This document shows positions 1-11,711 of a stretch of DNA of 64,000 nt, in pieces. Positions within the stretch are counted from its first letter, which is position 1; every line of letters starts with the position of its first letter. The DNA comes from Chlorops oryzae (Eukaryota; Arthropoda; Insecta; Diptera; Chloropidae). The stretch is taken from contig CM035806.1 in the NCBI GenBank assembly GCA_020466095.1, forward strand, positions 52,635,812 to 52,699,811. The letters are read 5' to 3'. Below the pieces are notes generated by a model. That model was not told where the DNA came from. It saw only the letters and a list, made by a program, of their open reading frames with translations, and searched no databases. Made by a program: the position numbers and the translations under genes.

Positions 1-575
1 CTCTCACTCACTCTCTCACTCACTCTCTCACTCACTCTCTCACTCACTCTCTCACTCACTCTCTCACTCACTCTCTCACTCACTCTCTCACTCACTCTCT
101 CACTCACTCTCTCACTCACTCTCTCACTCACTCTCTCACTCACTCTCTCACTCACTCTCACTCACTCTCTCACTCACTCTCTCACTCACTCTCTCACTCA
201 CTCTCTCACTCACTCTCTCACTCACTCTCTCACTCACTCTCTCACTCACTCTCTCACTCACTCTCTCACTCACTCTCTCACTCACTCTCTCACTCACTCT
301 CTCACTCACTCTCTCACTCACTCTCTCACTCACTCTCTCACTCACTCTCTCACTCACTCTCATCACTTCTCACTCCTCTACTCACTCTCTCTCACTCACT
401 CTCTCACTCACTCTCTCACTCACTCTCTCACTCACTCTCTCACTCACTCTCTCACTCACTCTCTCACTCACTCTCTCACTCACTCTCTCACTCACTCTCT
501 CACTCACTCTCTCACTCACTCTCTCACTCACTCTCTCACTCACTCTCTCACTCACTCTCTTTCTCACCCTCTCTC
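1..575. repeat. 12-bp satellite (CTCTCACTCACT)n
   Basis: An almost perfect tandem array of the 12-mer CTCTCACTCACT, broken near 155-165 and 360-395 where the register slips. It lies downstream of the last visible Nhe-like exon and is therefore probably intronic or 3' to that gene. Because 12 is divisible by three, the minus strand reads open as a repeated four-residue VSER peptide. This is a by-product of the period and not a gene. Confidence 0.95.
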
Positions 576-680
576 ACTCTCTTTCTCAATTTCTCTCTCT
601 CTCTCACTCTCTCTGTCTCTCTCACTCTCTCTGTCTCTCTCACTCTCTCTATCTCTCTCTCACTCTCTCTCTCTCTCTCA

Positions 681-764
<84 letters not shown>

Positions 765-790
765 CTCTCTTTCTCTCGCTCACTCTTTCT
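576..790. repeat. CT-rich simple repeat
   Basis: Degenerate CT/CTCACT tract grading into pure (CT)n, contiguous with the 12-mer satellite. It ends right beside the splice donor of the Nhe-like exon at 793-798. Confidence 0.9.
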
Positions 791-798
791 TTACTTAC

Positions 799-1805
799 GC
801 TTTTATGCGCTCGCCACTGAATTGTTCTCAGATGATGTATTTCTGATTCGTCCATATCCCGCCGGGTTGGTGTGTAATCCAATTCTTGAATATCAAAATA
901 TTGTCTGTAGGGTTCTTCTAAACTTGCACGGAAATCAGCACTGGAATGTAAAGAAAAATTCAATCTATATCCTTTGGCGATACAAAGTTCAAGAGTCCTG
1001 CGATAAAACACTTGCCTTGTGGCGAACAAGTTCATAAAATAGTTGCGATTCAAACTATTTGAAGAAGCATTCTCAGGGAACTGACCCACGAACGAAGCGC
1101 TCTTTTGCATTATGGCCATAGCATCCTGCAGCGTAAGTTTCGAGTACGTTTGAATGATCTTGCGTTCGGCGCTCTTTTTAATCGGATTAAAAACGATAAT
1201 TTTTTAATAAATGAAACCACTTTTATGTTAATACATACTTATGTACATAAATATACATACCTCCAGATCTCTGATGAGCAAAGGACATATATAACGTTCA
1301 TTGAATCGTCTGAATTTGTTACGCAGATTATAGCTACCAGTATTTTGGTCAATTATATCCTCTAATCCGTCCATAACATGGTCAATAAACTATTGAAAAA
1401 TTCAATTGAACATATATAATCAAAATGATCGGATTTAAAAAAAATAAAGAATTAAACTCTTCTTCGGTATTGATCTTACGCGCTCTGACAGGCGTTCGGT
1501 CATTGTGAGATCTCTTTTATCCGCTCGCTTCACATTGAGTATCTCAACAAGCGGCTTAATCGTAATGCCTTGTAGGAATACCGTGAAATATATAACTGCC
1601 ATCGTGGTGGTAACAAACATGTCCTTCTGTTTGACTACACGCTCATCAATTAAGAGCACCAATGCAAAGGCGACAGCACCTCTAAGGCCACCGTACGACA
1701 TAACAAACTGATCGACTGGGCTCAATTTATGGAGACGAAACCGATTGGCCATCCAACTGAATAAAATAACTCCTTAAGTCGAGAAAGATAAGAGAGAGCG
1801 AGAGA

Positions 1806-1837
<32 letters not shown>

Positions 1838-3772
1838 AATACAGAGAGATTGAGTGAGTGAGATATATTGCATATATAAAAGTGGAGTGTTAAATTAGCG
1901 ATGATTCGCCTTACCCAGAGTCCGGAAAACACTGCAAAAAACAATCGTCAATATGACGAACCATGTATTCCACAAGTGGCTGCTATGCACCGAGGCTACA
2001 CCGAGGAACATAAATATTATTGTCTCCGACGAGTTCGAAAGCATTTTGAGAGCATATCTTATTGTTGTTTGAGACTTTGTTGAAATATTCGATTCAACAT
2101 AGTTTTTTCCTGTTATACCACAAAATGTTATACTGTTCATTCGTAACCAAAAACAAAAAAAAAACAAAATTAAAAAATTAGTTTACAAAATATTTATCAA
2201 AAAAGAAAAAATACTCTCACTTACGCCAAAATTCCGCTCATATGAAACATTTCAGCATTTAAGTAAGATAAATAAGCCATCAGAAAGACAAATATCGGCT
2301 CAATTATGAGCACGTGATGCGTAAATCGTGTTACGAATCCCAAAATGAAGCCCCAAATGATACCTTTAATTTAGGGGGGCGGGAAGAAAACATTAAGTAT
2401 AAAATAAGTCCATTAGAAATGAAAAAAAATACTTCACCAATAACAGTTCCGCCCAGTGCGACAACGAAAAACGATGCGACACCACTCAATATATCTTGGG
2501 CTATAATATTTTCTACACCCAGCTCATCATAGGCCTCCATCATATGATACATGACAACCTATAATAAGAGGGAAAAAAAATTTAAAAATTTTTTTTTATA
2601 ATTTCTTGCGATTCTCTCAAACCAACCGTAACAGCATCGTTCAAGAGTGACTCTCCAAACACGACGATATAGAGAACTTCATTCACTTTAATCTCCTCGA
2701 AGACAGCCAGCACGGCGACAGGATCAACTGCTGCGATTAATGAAGCAAATAAGAAAATATCCAAAATACCAGGAGTATTCTCAGCTCCATAGATTCCCGT
2801 CAGTCCGCATAGCCAGAGAGAAATGCCTTTTTTGCGAATTTTTTTATTGATTTTTTTTTTTCAAAGACATTCATCAGTCTATCGTTTGCAAAAGGCAAGA
2901 AAAAAAATAAACAAAGTGATCTCACCGATCGTGGCAATATTGAAGATAGTTCCAACAACGGCCATCAACAAAATGGTGCCTAAATTATCGAAGAACTTCC
3001 GGTTCGGCATAAAATAGCCTGCATCTAGGATAATCGGCGGCAGCATATAAAGGAAGAATGTGTTCGGCGTAAGCGGCGACACGAAGAAGTTCGTACTGAA
3101 GAGCATTATAACGCCGACAACAACACCAACAATTATAAGCAGGCATGACTCCGGGACGTACTTATGTAATTTCGGCGTCATGTGAAATGCTATTCTCATA
3201 CATTTTGTAATTCATTATGTAATTCATGCTATGCACATATTATGTAGCTATATGTATGTATTTTATTTACCGATTTTCGCTAGGCTCGCTGATAAAATCC
3301 ATGCTCCAATGATAAATGGAGTTTTCACATGCCCAAAATCCATTTGTGAAATCGGATAACGTTGAATATTCGGTATATCGTCATCTTGTTCGGCGAGCTT
3401 TAGTTTCTCGAACTTGGATGGGACACTGGATGGTCTTAATGCGACATCACTCAAGCTCTGAATTGAAGTTCAAAGACTTTTAATATTTTTCATAATAAAC
3501 GAACTTTTCGACCGGTAGGTACATACATCAATGACGGTTCCATCATTTTTCTCGTCCGACTCAAGTCCGATTACGCCGGGACGGGCTTCAAGTCGTTTAA
3601 AGCATAGAAGCATAATTAAAAGGAACACTGAACGTTTTGTTATCCCATGGAAATTTCTACCGTAATCCCTTATTGTTGGGGAGTTTTTCCTTTCTTTATT
3701 TATTTTTTCCACAGTATTTGCTCGTAGGTCATTCGAGCCGTCCTTGAAGGCATTCTTTTGACTTGATCTCAT
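799..3772 (-). CDS. Nhe2: Na+/H+ exchanger (SLC9/NHE family), Nhe2-like, 3' end outside window
   Basis: Ten coding exons on the minus strand: 3527-3772, 3271-3457, 2926-3189, 2627-2826, 2438-2558, 2225-2363, 1915-2132, 1480-1772, 1261-1389, 799-1173. Reading phase is kept across every junction, giving 724 residues still open at a GTAAGT donor (793-798), so the C-terminal tail continues past the left edge. Residues 48-58 form a hydrophobic signal-like stretch. The membrane domain follows, with [17 protein letters not shown], the ion-site [11 protein letters not shown] near 289-299, [13 protein letters not shown], and [11 protein letters not shown] around 483-492. The tail begins with [10 protein letters not shown]. 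Family knowledge: electroneutral exchange of Na+ for H+ across the plasma or an endosomal membrane, for pH and volume control. Most introns are under 150 bp; the acceptors of exons 4 and 10 and the exon 4 donor are weak. Assignment to Nhe2 rather than a paralogue is from remembered similarity. Confidence 0.9.
1773..1914. repeat. GA-rich tract inside an Nhe intron
   Basis: This short intron holds a GAGAGA/GAAAGA tract (about 1790-1862) ending in a few GTGAGTGAGA units. They are the reverse-complement register of the satellite at the window start, so the two tracts may share an origin. Confidence 0.6.
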
Positions 3773-4655
3773 TTTATGACAGCAGCACGTTTTTTTTTTT
3801 CACAGTTCGGTGAGATCTCTTGAGATTCGATAAATAGGAAAAATATGGTTTTATTTATATAGATACAGTTACAAGAATAGCTGGCATAGATTCTTTAAGC
3901 GTCTGTGTTGCATATATCCTTCGCAATTTCTTGAGTTCTTTAACGTTCGTTCACGTTTTATGTTAGGAAATTTGGTTTGACAACGGCTTTTCATTGCTCG
4001 ATGTAACAGGTTCAAACTCGGCTTCAAACTGCAGATCGCTACTGTTTTTTAAGGGGTTATTATCCACTTTGAAAAATCGTTTTTTTCCATCATATTTCAA
4101 TAGTAAACCCTATTGGGAATATGCTGTGAAAAAATCAGACCGAAATCAAAAAAGTTGCAGCTCATAACTGCCGACGCGCCCATAGCAATCTGGTTCTGCT
4201 CTTGAAACTTTAAAGGCGGTTCTCTCGAAACATGATTTTCTAGATTAAAACTATTTAACCGATTGCTTAAAATATATACCTATTTATGCTCTTCTTCTAA
4301 AACAAAAAAATACGAAATTTTCTTTTTATCATTTTTTAACGAAGTGATCTAAAATGTATGTGCATATGTCACACACTATATACCACCCACTAGCTATCAC
4401 GGCTGACCTTGTCGCTCACCCAAGCGATGGCGAACCTTCGTATCGTAAGTTCGCCTTCAGACATTTCGACCAATTTCGTAATCAAGAAGAAATAGTTGAA
4501 TTCATTCTAATCCTCGTTGAACACCTTAGCCTTTTGGACGCGCATTAACTATTGAACTCAATAGCTAAAAAGGATTCCCCTGAGGAAATATCGCCGTTCA
4601 TTAACATAGGCCATTGGTAACAATAAACTTACTTCATCAACACTGTACTCACCTT
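3773..4655. other. Upstream spacer of the Nhe-like gene, no gene seen
   Basis: AT-rich sequence 5' of the exchanger start codon. It may contain the untranslated first exon, but no convincing TATA/initiator pair was found. About 4020-4340 reads like decayed dispersed-repeat sequence, but no ends could be defined. Confidence 0.4.
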
Positions 4656-4820
4656 CAGTAGCATAGCGAGGGGGGCACGAAGGGGGCAGCCGCCCCGGGC
4701 GCGAAATCATACTTCATTTTTTATGAAGGTATTTTTATTGAGGCCGGTTGTAGGGCGCCACATTTCGTGCACTGTGCCCCAAACGTGCCCCTGGTGCCGA
4801 AATATCTCGCTACGCCACTG
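4656..4820. mobile_element. hAT-type MITE, 165 bp
   Basis: The ends are inverted: CAGTAGCATAGCGAGG on the left and CAGTGGCGTAGCGAG as the complement of the right. The flanking 8-mers are CTCACCTT and CTCACTGC, which share their first five bases and so form an eroded 8-bp target duplication. CAG-starting ends plus an 8-bp duplication are the hAT pattern. The interior is GC-rich. A relative sits at 52310-52485, and the CAGTGGCGTAGG end at 41519 belongs to the same terminal family. Confidence 0.7.
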
Positions 4821-5220
4821 CTCACTGCTTGAATAATTCGCAAAATATAAAGCGTTAAAAAAATAAAACAACAAAAAGTTCTTTGATCTTTAAGTACCAT
4901 ACCCAGTTCGCTGACGTACACCGTTAAGAGAATTCAGATAAATCAAAACTGAATACAACAGCACCAAGGTAGGCCCACTGACCTGGGGTAAAAACTGCTT
5001 TTAACTGGATTCAGAACATTAATTGACTTCAATTTAAAGACTTTCTCGGCAATCTGGATTTTTGATAACAAAAGACGAACGCAAATACCAAAAAAAAAAA
5101 AAATCCAACAACAAAAATTACCCCAACGTCAAAAGTGTAAGAAGCGTTTTATTAAGGCAAATATTTGATCGGCCGAAGAAAATGAAGTGTAAATTCATAA
5201 TAAAATTAACAAAATAAAAT
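4821..5220. other. AT-rich spacer, nothing recognised
   Basis: Low-complexity, A-rich sequence between the MITE and the first R850 repeat. No reading frame with recognisable content. Confidence 0.4.
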
Positions 5221-6107
5221 AAAACCAGTAAGGGCTTTATAGCCAGGCGAGCCTGACAATAAAATACCCGACACAGACACACATTTAAATAATTTAAAAA
5301 AACGCGCCCAAAAAACAGAACCATTAAGCAAGAATATTCTAGAGATTTTTAAGGCGCGATATACCGACTTTTGTTCAATTTCTCTATGAAAACCGCACCT
5401 TTGCCACGCCCACTTTTGAAAAATTTTTGAACTCTAATCGGAGGCTTAAATATACGCTCGAATTGTAAGTTTTATCGAAATATTGCGAAAAAGTCCGATT
5501 TTGAGGCAGTTTTGGGATTTTTGTGACAGACCCTCGTACTGGAGGTAACCTTAATAATGGACCAATCATTTTTTTGGGAGGATGTTTATGGCTACAAAGG
5601 ACGCATAAGTGCCAGCTTTCGTTCAAGTCCCATTTGAATTTCGGGTGTAGGAGACAATTTTCGAAAAACGCCCTTCTGCCACGCCCACTTATCAAATTTT
5701 TGGTAATCATACTACATACTTGCCTTCAAACATAATCAAATACTTATCAAACTGCATAAAATTTTCTTGAAAAACTCCGGTTTAAGAGCAGTTTTTGTGA
5801 TTTTCGAAACAGATCCTAGTACTGGAGGTACCCCTAAAAATGGTCCGATCGGGTCGGCATTCTCGAACTTGTTCTTTTTCGTGTCCCCATGCGCACGCAT
5901 ACCAAATTTCGTCAAGATAGCTCAACTCCTTCGATAAGAGAACTGTATACAGACAGACGGGTAGACCGACGGACATGACTAAATCGAATCTCCTGGTGAC
6001 GCTGGTCATTTCTATATGTATTGGTCTATCTCGACTGGTTCTGGGTGTTACACACAACCACACAAACGCAATATACCCTCGACACAGAGTGTGTCCGGTA
6101 TAAAAAT
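5221..6107 (-). mobile_element. R850 dispersed repeat, copy 1
   Basis: Full-length reverse copy of the 0.85-kb non-coding family. Read on the minus strand it starts TTTTTATACC...GACACACTCTGTGTC, passes the block TTATCGAAGGAGTTGAGCTA and two GTGGGCGTGGC blocks, and ends with GTGTCGGGTATTTTATTGTC followed by the hairpin CAGGCTCGCCTG. ATACCCGACA near one end and TGTCGGGTAT near the other are inverted. No open frame is shared between copies, so it looks non-autonomous. Confidence 0.8.
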
Positions 6108-7906
6108 CACTTTTATCGGTGTGAATTGGATTGAATTAGAATCCTTTCCGAATCGCCAACAACGGTTGAATGCAGCGCTGCCACTGTCTTAATTTTTTTC
6201 GTATCCAAATAAGTATCGAATCGCATCCAAAAGGGCCCAGAAAATTTTTTGTCTAGTCGATGGGTCCAAGTCGGAATGTCGGAGGGGATGTCGTATTAGA
6301 AAACAAGTCGTACGCGTTGGTCGAATGAAAATCAAACGAGTTTGGCTCTATTTTTATGGTCTTTCGTGTTCTTTTATATAAGTCGTGTAATTTCTACTTT
6401 AGGCAAACTCAAGTGTGATGAGGAGTAGTAAGCAGTAGAGATGGGCGGGGGAAAGCAAATTGGTTACCATCCCGCCCATCCCGAGCGTTCCTAAAATTTT
6501 CCCGTGGATCCCGAATACATCCCCGAAATTCGTCCTCAACAGAAAGTTTTGCTTCAATAATATTTTGTTTTTTAACATTAGATTTACGTATGTAAAGATA
6601 TCATTACATATTCTTTGGTAGTATGTAAAATTCGTTACGTTTTAATGCGAACCAACGACTTGGTCGGACTTATCGGTCGCATGAAAAGTCGGAACGTCTG
6701 AGGTCCCTAATGCGGCATTTACTTATCGATGTAGACAGTCATGTTTTTGCATATAAGCGGAGAATGCTTATATCCGGGGTGCATATCTCCGCGGAATACT
6801 TTAGGTATACCTATATTAGCATATCGATGTCTCACAAAAACGTATCCGTTTGAGGGGCAGCGTAGCATTGTATCATTGCATTTTGAATGTAGGTATCCAA
6901 TTTGATACAATTGTATCCAAAATGGCAACGCCGGTTGAAAGCGATTCCCTTCATGCAACGAGAAATTTTTGCTTTTTATTTTATGATTTTTTATTGTGAG
7001 AGTTTTTGGACTAATTATGACGAATGGGAAATCAATGGGATTCTCTTTTCAAGAAGGGAATTTCTTTTTAGCACTTTTCGGCACGTTCTCGGGATTTTAG
7101 TACGCTTTCGATAGAATTTCAAATGATTTCGCACCACCAATAACAACAACAACAACAACCACAACAGCAACAACGACATTCGCTTGAACGAATTCTTAGA
7201 GTTTGAGCAATGATCTTTCACTATGTGAAGGGTAATTAGGCCGGATTAAATGATAAGAGCTTATTTAGGGTATACGTAAGACCTGTTTCTTTTATTATTC
7301 TGTTATAATTTTTTTTTTTTTTTTTTTTTGTTAGCTTTCACTTTTTTTATGCTTTGCTATAAATAGCATGATTTCTTTTTATCTTAAAAAGTTTTTTCTG
7401 CTCGCGGAAATTTTCCGTTTTTCTAAACTAACCGCATGAGCTATCTTATTGACATGCTAATAATCTAACGTTGCCTTTCCATATATACGAGTAGGGACTT
7501 AAAAAAAAAAAAAAATTTCAAATAGAATTAATTTATTGAAGTTGAATTTATGAATGTGAAATTCAAGGGAATAAGAGAAAACAATGTAAAACAATGGAAA
7601 GCCGAGAAGAATCGAAAAGTCTATAGCGCGAAAGTGAAAAAGCTCCTGGGTGGCAAACTGTTTGAATGCATTGCAGTTGGCTTTGCTGGCTATCAAGATG
7701 TTGATGGCAAGAAAACGATGAAATGGATAATGAATGGATGTGGTTATCAGTTCTTTAAGGTAAAGCGAGTGAAATGAAATGTTTTCACCTGGCTCGGACG
7801 TGATCATTGCCTCAAACTTTTCTTAATTAAGCTTATCACCAACCGAATCCGAGACCGGGGGCTGAGCGTGTAGGTGACGACGAATGGAGATATTGTCATA
7901 AAAGCA
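6108..7906. other. Spacer between R850 copies, no gene supported
   Basis: Two stretches (about 6225-6340 and 6590-6715) share similar AGTCGGAA-type blocks and may be repeat debris. The sequence AGAGATGGGCGGGGG near 6437 looks like a transposon end but lacks a partner. Poly(T) runs occur near 7310 and a poly(A) run near 7502. Short frames here show no recognisable domain. Confidence 0.35.
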
Positions 7907-8754
7907 TTTTTATACCCGACACACTCTGTGTCGAGGGTATATTGTGTTTGTTGGGTTGTGTGTAACACCCAGAACCAGTCGATATAGACCATACAAAATA
8001 TATATATAAATGATCAGCGTCACCAGGAGATTCGATTTAGCCATGTCCGTATGTCTGTCCGTCTGTTTGTATACAGTTTTCTTATCGAAGGAGTTGAGCT
8101 ATCTCGACAAAATTTGGTATGCGTGCTCACGGGGACATGAGTAAGAACAAGTTCGAGAATGGACCCGATCGGATCATTTTTAGGGGTACCTCCCGTACTA
8201 GGGTCTGTTACGAAAATCACAAAAACTGCTCTAAAATCGAAGTTCTTCAAGATATTTTGATGAAATTTGATATTTAAACATGTTTAAAGGCAAGCAATAC
8301 GATTTAAAAAAATTGGAAAAGTGGGCGTGGCAGAAGGACGTTTTTTGAAAATTCTCTCCTACACCCGAAATTCAAATGGGACTGAACGAAATTTGGCACT
8401 CATGCCTCGTATGTAGCCACAAACTCCCTAAAAAATTTTTCGATCGGACCATTATTAAGGGTACCTCTAGTACTAGGGACTGTCACAAAAATCCCAAAAA
8501 TGCCTCGAAAGCGGACTTTATTGAAATATTTCAATGAAACTTAGAATTTGAGCGTATATATAAGGGTCCGATTAGAATTCCAAAAAAATTTGAAAATTGG
8601 GCGTGGCAAAAGGGCGGTTTTCATTTATAAATTTAGCAAAAGTCGGTATATGGGGCTCCTTATGCCCTTAAACACCTGTTGATATTAAAAATTATGTGTC
8701 TTTGTCGGGTATTCTATTGTCAGGCTCGCCTGACTATACACCCTTACTTGTTTT
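7907..8754 (+). mobile_element. R850 dispersed repeat, copy 2 (near complete)
   Basis: Forward copy that begins TTTTTATACCCGACACACTC and ends GACTATACACCCTTACTTG followed by poly(T). It carries the conserved internal blocks GTACTAGGGTCTGTTACGAA and AAGTGGGCGTGGCA. Together with 58360-59218 it defines the family boundaries. Confidence 0.85.
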
Positions 8755-9960
8755 TTTTTTTTTTTTGTGGCAAAGAAAACATTTACGGCTGGCCCAAAAT
8801 TGCTCTCTCCGTTGGCCTGAACTTGCTTAACGATATTTAATTAGCAACTGTCTCTGACCAGATTTTGAATAGTATTGCTTCAAGAACTGTATACTTAGGT
8901 ATGTGAAATAAATTTTTTTCTATAATAATAGAGTGCGACAAAAAAGAATGAAGTATTGACAAGAATTGGGGTATGAAATTTTCCAACAATATATACTTAC
9001 GTACATCAATGGAAAGTCTGATCTTTCTACTTTCTATATCTGGTAAGAAAATGAAAATCAGTTGATAATTACATAAGTAAAAGCCTTAAAAATTGCTCAT
9101 ACATAACATAAACATAACATACATTGGTACATAAAATCGTAAAGTTCTAACCGTTACTTAAGATTTTGGAGGTGTTTGGAAAATTTCATACGCCTATTCT
9201 GGTTGTATTCGACACGGCCTACAAGAAAAATAGTATCACTTCCCAGGTATTTTTTTTTTTTAACTGTCGCATTGTATGAGAAGTTTCATAAGCACGGAGA
9301 CTTGCGAGCATTCCGAGATGCGTTCTTAACAGCGATAGTCACATCCATTTCGAAAACTTGAGTTTTTTTTTTTTTTTTTTTGTAACCGATATGAAAAGTC
9401 CTCATGATTTGATCACTCATCTGCACTATTCTCTTTCGAATTTGATTTTTGGTTTTTGAGATTTCAGTGATTAATTTTGAAAACAAACACTAACGATAGT
9501 TTATTTCCCCATGAATGCGTTTGATACTTGCATTCGGATCGGTTGAATGATCATAAACGATTACAGCACCACTGACCACATACCCAATGAATTAAAATTT
9601 TAATCGGAGTATTTCGATTCAAATTTCATAATGAGTTCAATGAACGAATATTGTCACAGTTAAAGTTTTAAAAAGCAACTAATCGCATGGGAAGAGCTCA
9701 GCTTCCTTGGAGGCTGCAAATGCCAAATGGACTGACATGATCATAAATTTTTCAACCACGTTCTTCTTTCTATCTTATCTAATTTTATTTGTTGGTTTTA
9801 CATTTTACATTGTTTCAATATATTTATTATAAGCAGAAGGGAAATATTTGTCGTAGACTTTTTTTAGATTGCCCAAGTATAGGCTTATGGATAATAAAAC
9901 CAAATTGATCTTGTCGTCATTCCGTAGTCATAATAACGCAATTCAATTGCGCCTTTACGT
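8755..9960. other. AT-rich intergenic, no gene seen
   Basis: Mostly AT-rich sequence with poly(T) runs near 9250 and 9365. No motif, splice-consistent exon or repeat end could be supported. Confidence 0.4.
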
Positions 9961-9986
9961 ATCTCTCTCTCTCCCCTCTCTCTCCC

Positions 9987-10059
<73 letters not shown>
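9961..10059. repeat. (CT)n microsatellite
   Basis: About 100 bp of CT dinucleotides with a few CCC interruptions at the left side. The Ser/Leu and Arg/Glu frames across it are artefacts. Confidence 0.95.
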
Positions 10060-10061
<2 letters not shown>

Positions 10062-11044
10062 TTGTCGCTCTCCGCTCATGAGATTTTCGTTTTATTTATT
10101 GTTATCGGCATCAATCGATTTCCGTCGAAGCAAATGGAACCCTCGTATAAATTGCTCCATGGAGAGCAGAAAGCAAGATAGCACATTATTCATTTGGTCT
10201 TACTGATAAGCTATGATTTTCCCTAACACTTCACCTACGAACTTCTAATTATATGAAACATTTCATTGCCTTTATCATTAAAGCAAGACTCTCTAGGATA
10301 CAACAAGTCAGCACAGTAAATGGAACCTAAAATTTAGCTTCTTAGACAAACTGTTGGCCAGAAGATCCATGAAAAGTATCAAAGAAGTGTTTCAGTTCTT
10401 TCGATATTTTTCTCTGACTATAGGTACGCTATAAAGTAAATATGTATTTCACAATTTTCTAGCTGCATAATTGTCAGCGTTAAAATCTATTCGCCACAAA
10501 AAAAAAAATCAATTTTCTTTGTACAATTAAGCCGCTGATGCTTATCGATGACTTGTGAAAATTGAATGGTGACACCGACACTTTGTTTGATTGGTTGGAG
10601 CTGGTGTTAAGGTAAGCGGCAGAGCCACAAAGGCAACATTCATTGTTCAGAACGCGAGAGAACAGCGCTGAGCGGAGATCATCATTAAATCGGCAGCATT
10701 TGACGATGAGCTTCCATAACTGGGTCTATTAGTTCAAACGATCAGAATAACTTGATCTAAACACTTGATTCGAATGTCCCCATTTTAAATTGTATATGTT
10801 GAAATAAATATTTGGGGTATAGATCTACTTGATTGAATGTAACATAAGGTATCTATCAGATACACATACATACGTATGTACATACAAATCTTCAAACTGA
10901 ACTGGAACGGTCTGAAAGCGCGATTGTTTGGAAATGGCCACATTTCATCCCGTTGTTGTTACCGATGTGCTTCATCATCGCCTTTGAAGTGAATGGAACA
11001 ATGCATTTAAGAATTATTAACACTTAACAGAGGCTTTTTGTGCT
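10060..11044. other. Intergenic, no gene seen
   Basis: Mixed-composition intergenic sequence 3' of the cuticle gene. Nothing beyond short AT runs could be identified. Confidence 0.35.
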
Positions 11045-11106
11045 TTTTATACACACTTTATGTCGAGAGTATATTGCGATTGTTCGTACGTGTGAAACCC
11101 CAGTCG
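11045..11106 (+). mobile_element. R850 5'-end fragment
   Basis: Decayed version of the first 60 bases of R850: TTTTTATACACACTTTATGTC followed by GAGAGTATATTGCGATTGTT. The rest of the element is absent. Confidence 0.5.
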
Positions 11107-11320
11107 AATGTGTCGAAAACACAAATTTTCGGCTAAAGTGAGAACACGCAACCTCCAAAGTACACGAACAGAACGAATTGAAAAATATTGTTTAAAAATT
11201 TTAAAATATGTATACTTATGTAAACGTTATGTGTGCGTGTGTATGTATATAGCATGAATGACGTTACGAACCTCTTTCCCAAAAAAAGTTGGCATCAATT
11301 TATTTAATAAGAATGGATCT

Positions 11321-11326
11321 TTTATT
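11321..11326 (-). terminator. Candidate poly(A) signal for the cuticle gene
   Basis: AATAAA on the minus strand, about 385 bp past the stop codon. A second AATAAA lies at 11300-11305. No nearer canonical hexamer was seen. Assignment by position only. Confidence 0.35.
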
Positions 11327-11711
11327 TGTCACAGCAGAAACGTGTTCTAAAAATGCCATAATTATTGCATGAAATTCGTTTTTAAATACGATAGCGCTTC
11401 AAAGTATATAGTTTCAAATTCTAAGCAAACTTACTATAGTAAATATGTTATGTAGAAAAAAGCGACACTTTTCAGAATGGATACTAATGTACGGAGATGC
11501 TTATATCCTAAGAACATTTTTCAAAATCTTTTTTAAATTCTTCTCAAAAGATTCTACGGTACATGCGATAAAGATTCAAAAATAAATAATGTGGATAGTT
11601 AATTATTTTAAAGTTCAAAATGAACATTTAGGTACTATGAGTATTTGTGGCATTAGTAAAGGCAAGAAAAATGCCTTTTAATGAGCAAACGAGAAGAATA
11701 TGGTTTGTGCT

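Noticed and set aside
148..567. Open frames of repeated VSER on the minus strand
   Set aside because: Produced by a 12-bp satellite whose period is a multiple of three; no start context or flanking coding signal.
9869..10081. Ser/Leu and Arg/Glu frames
   Set aside because: (CT)n microsatellite read in frame.
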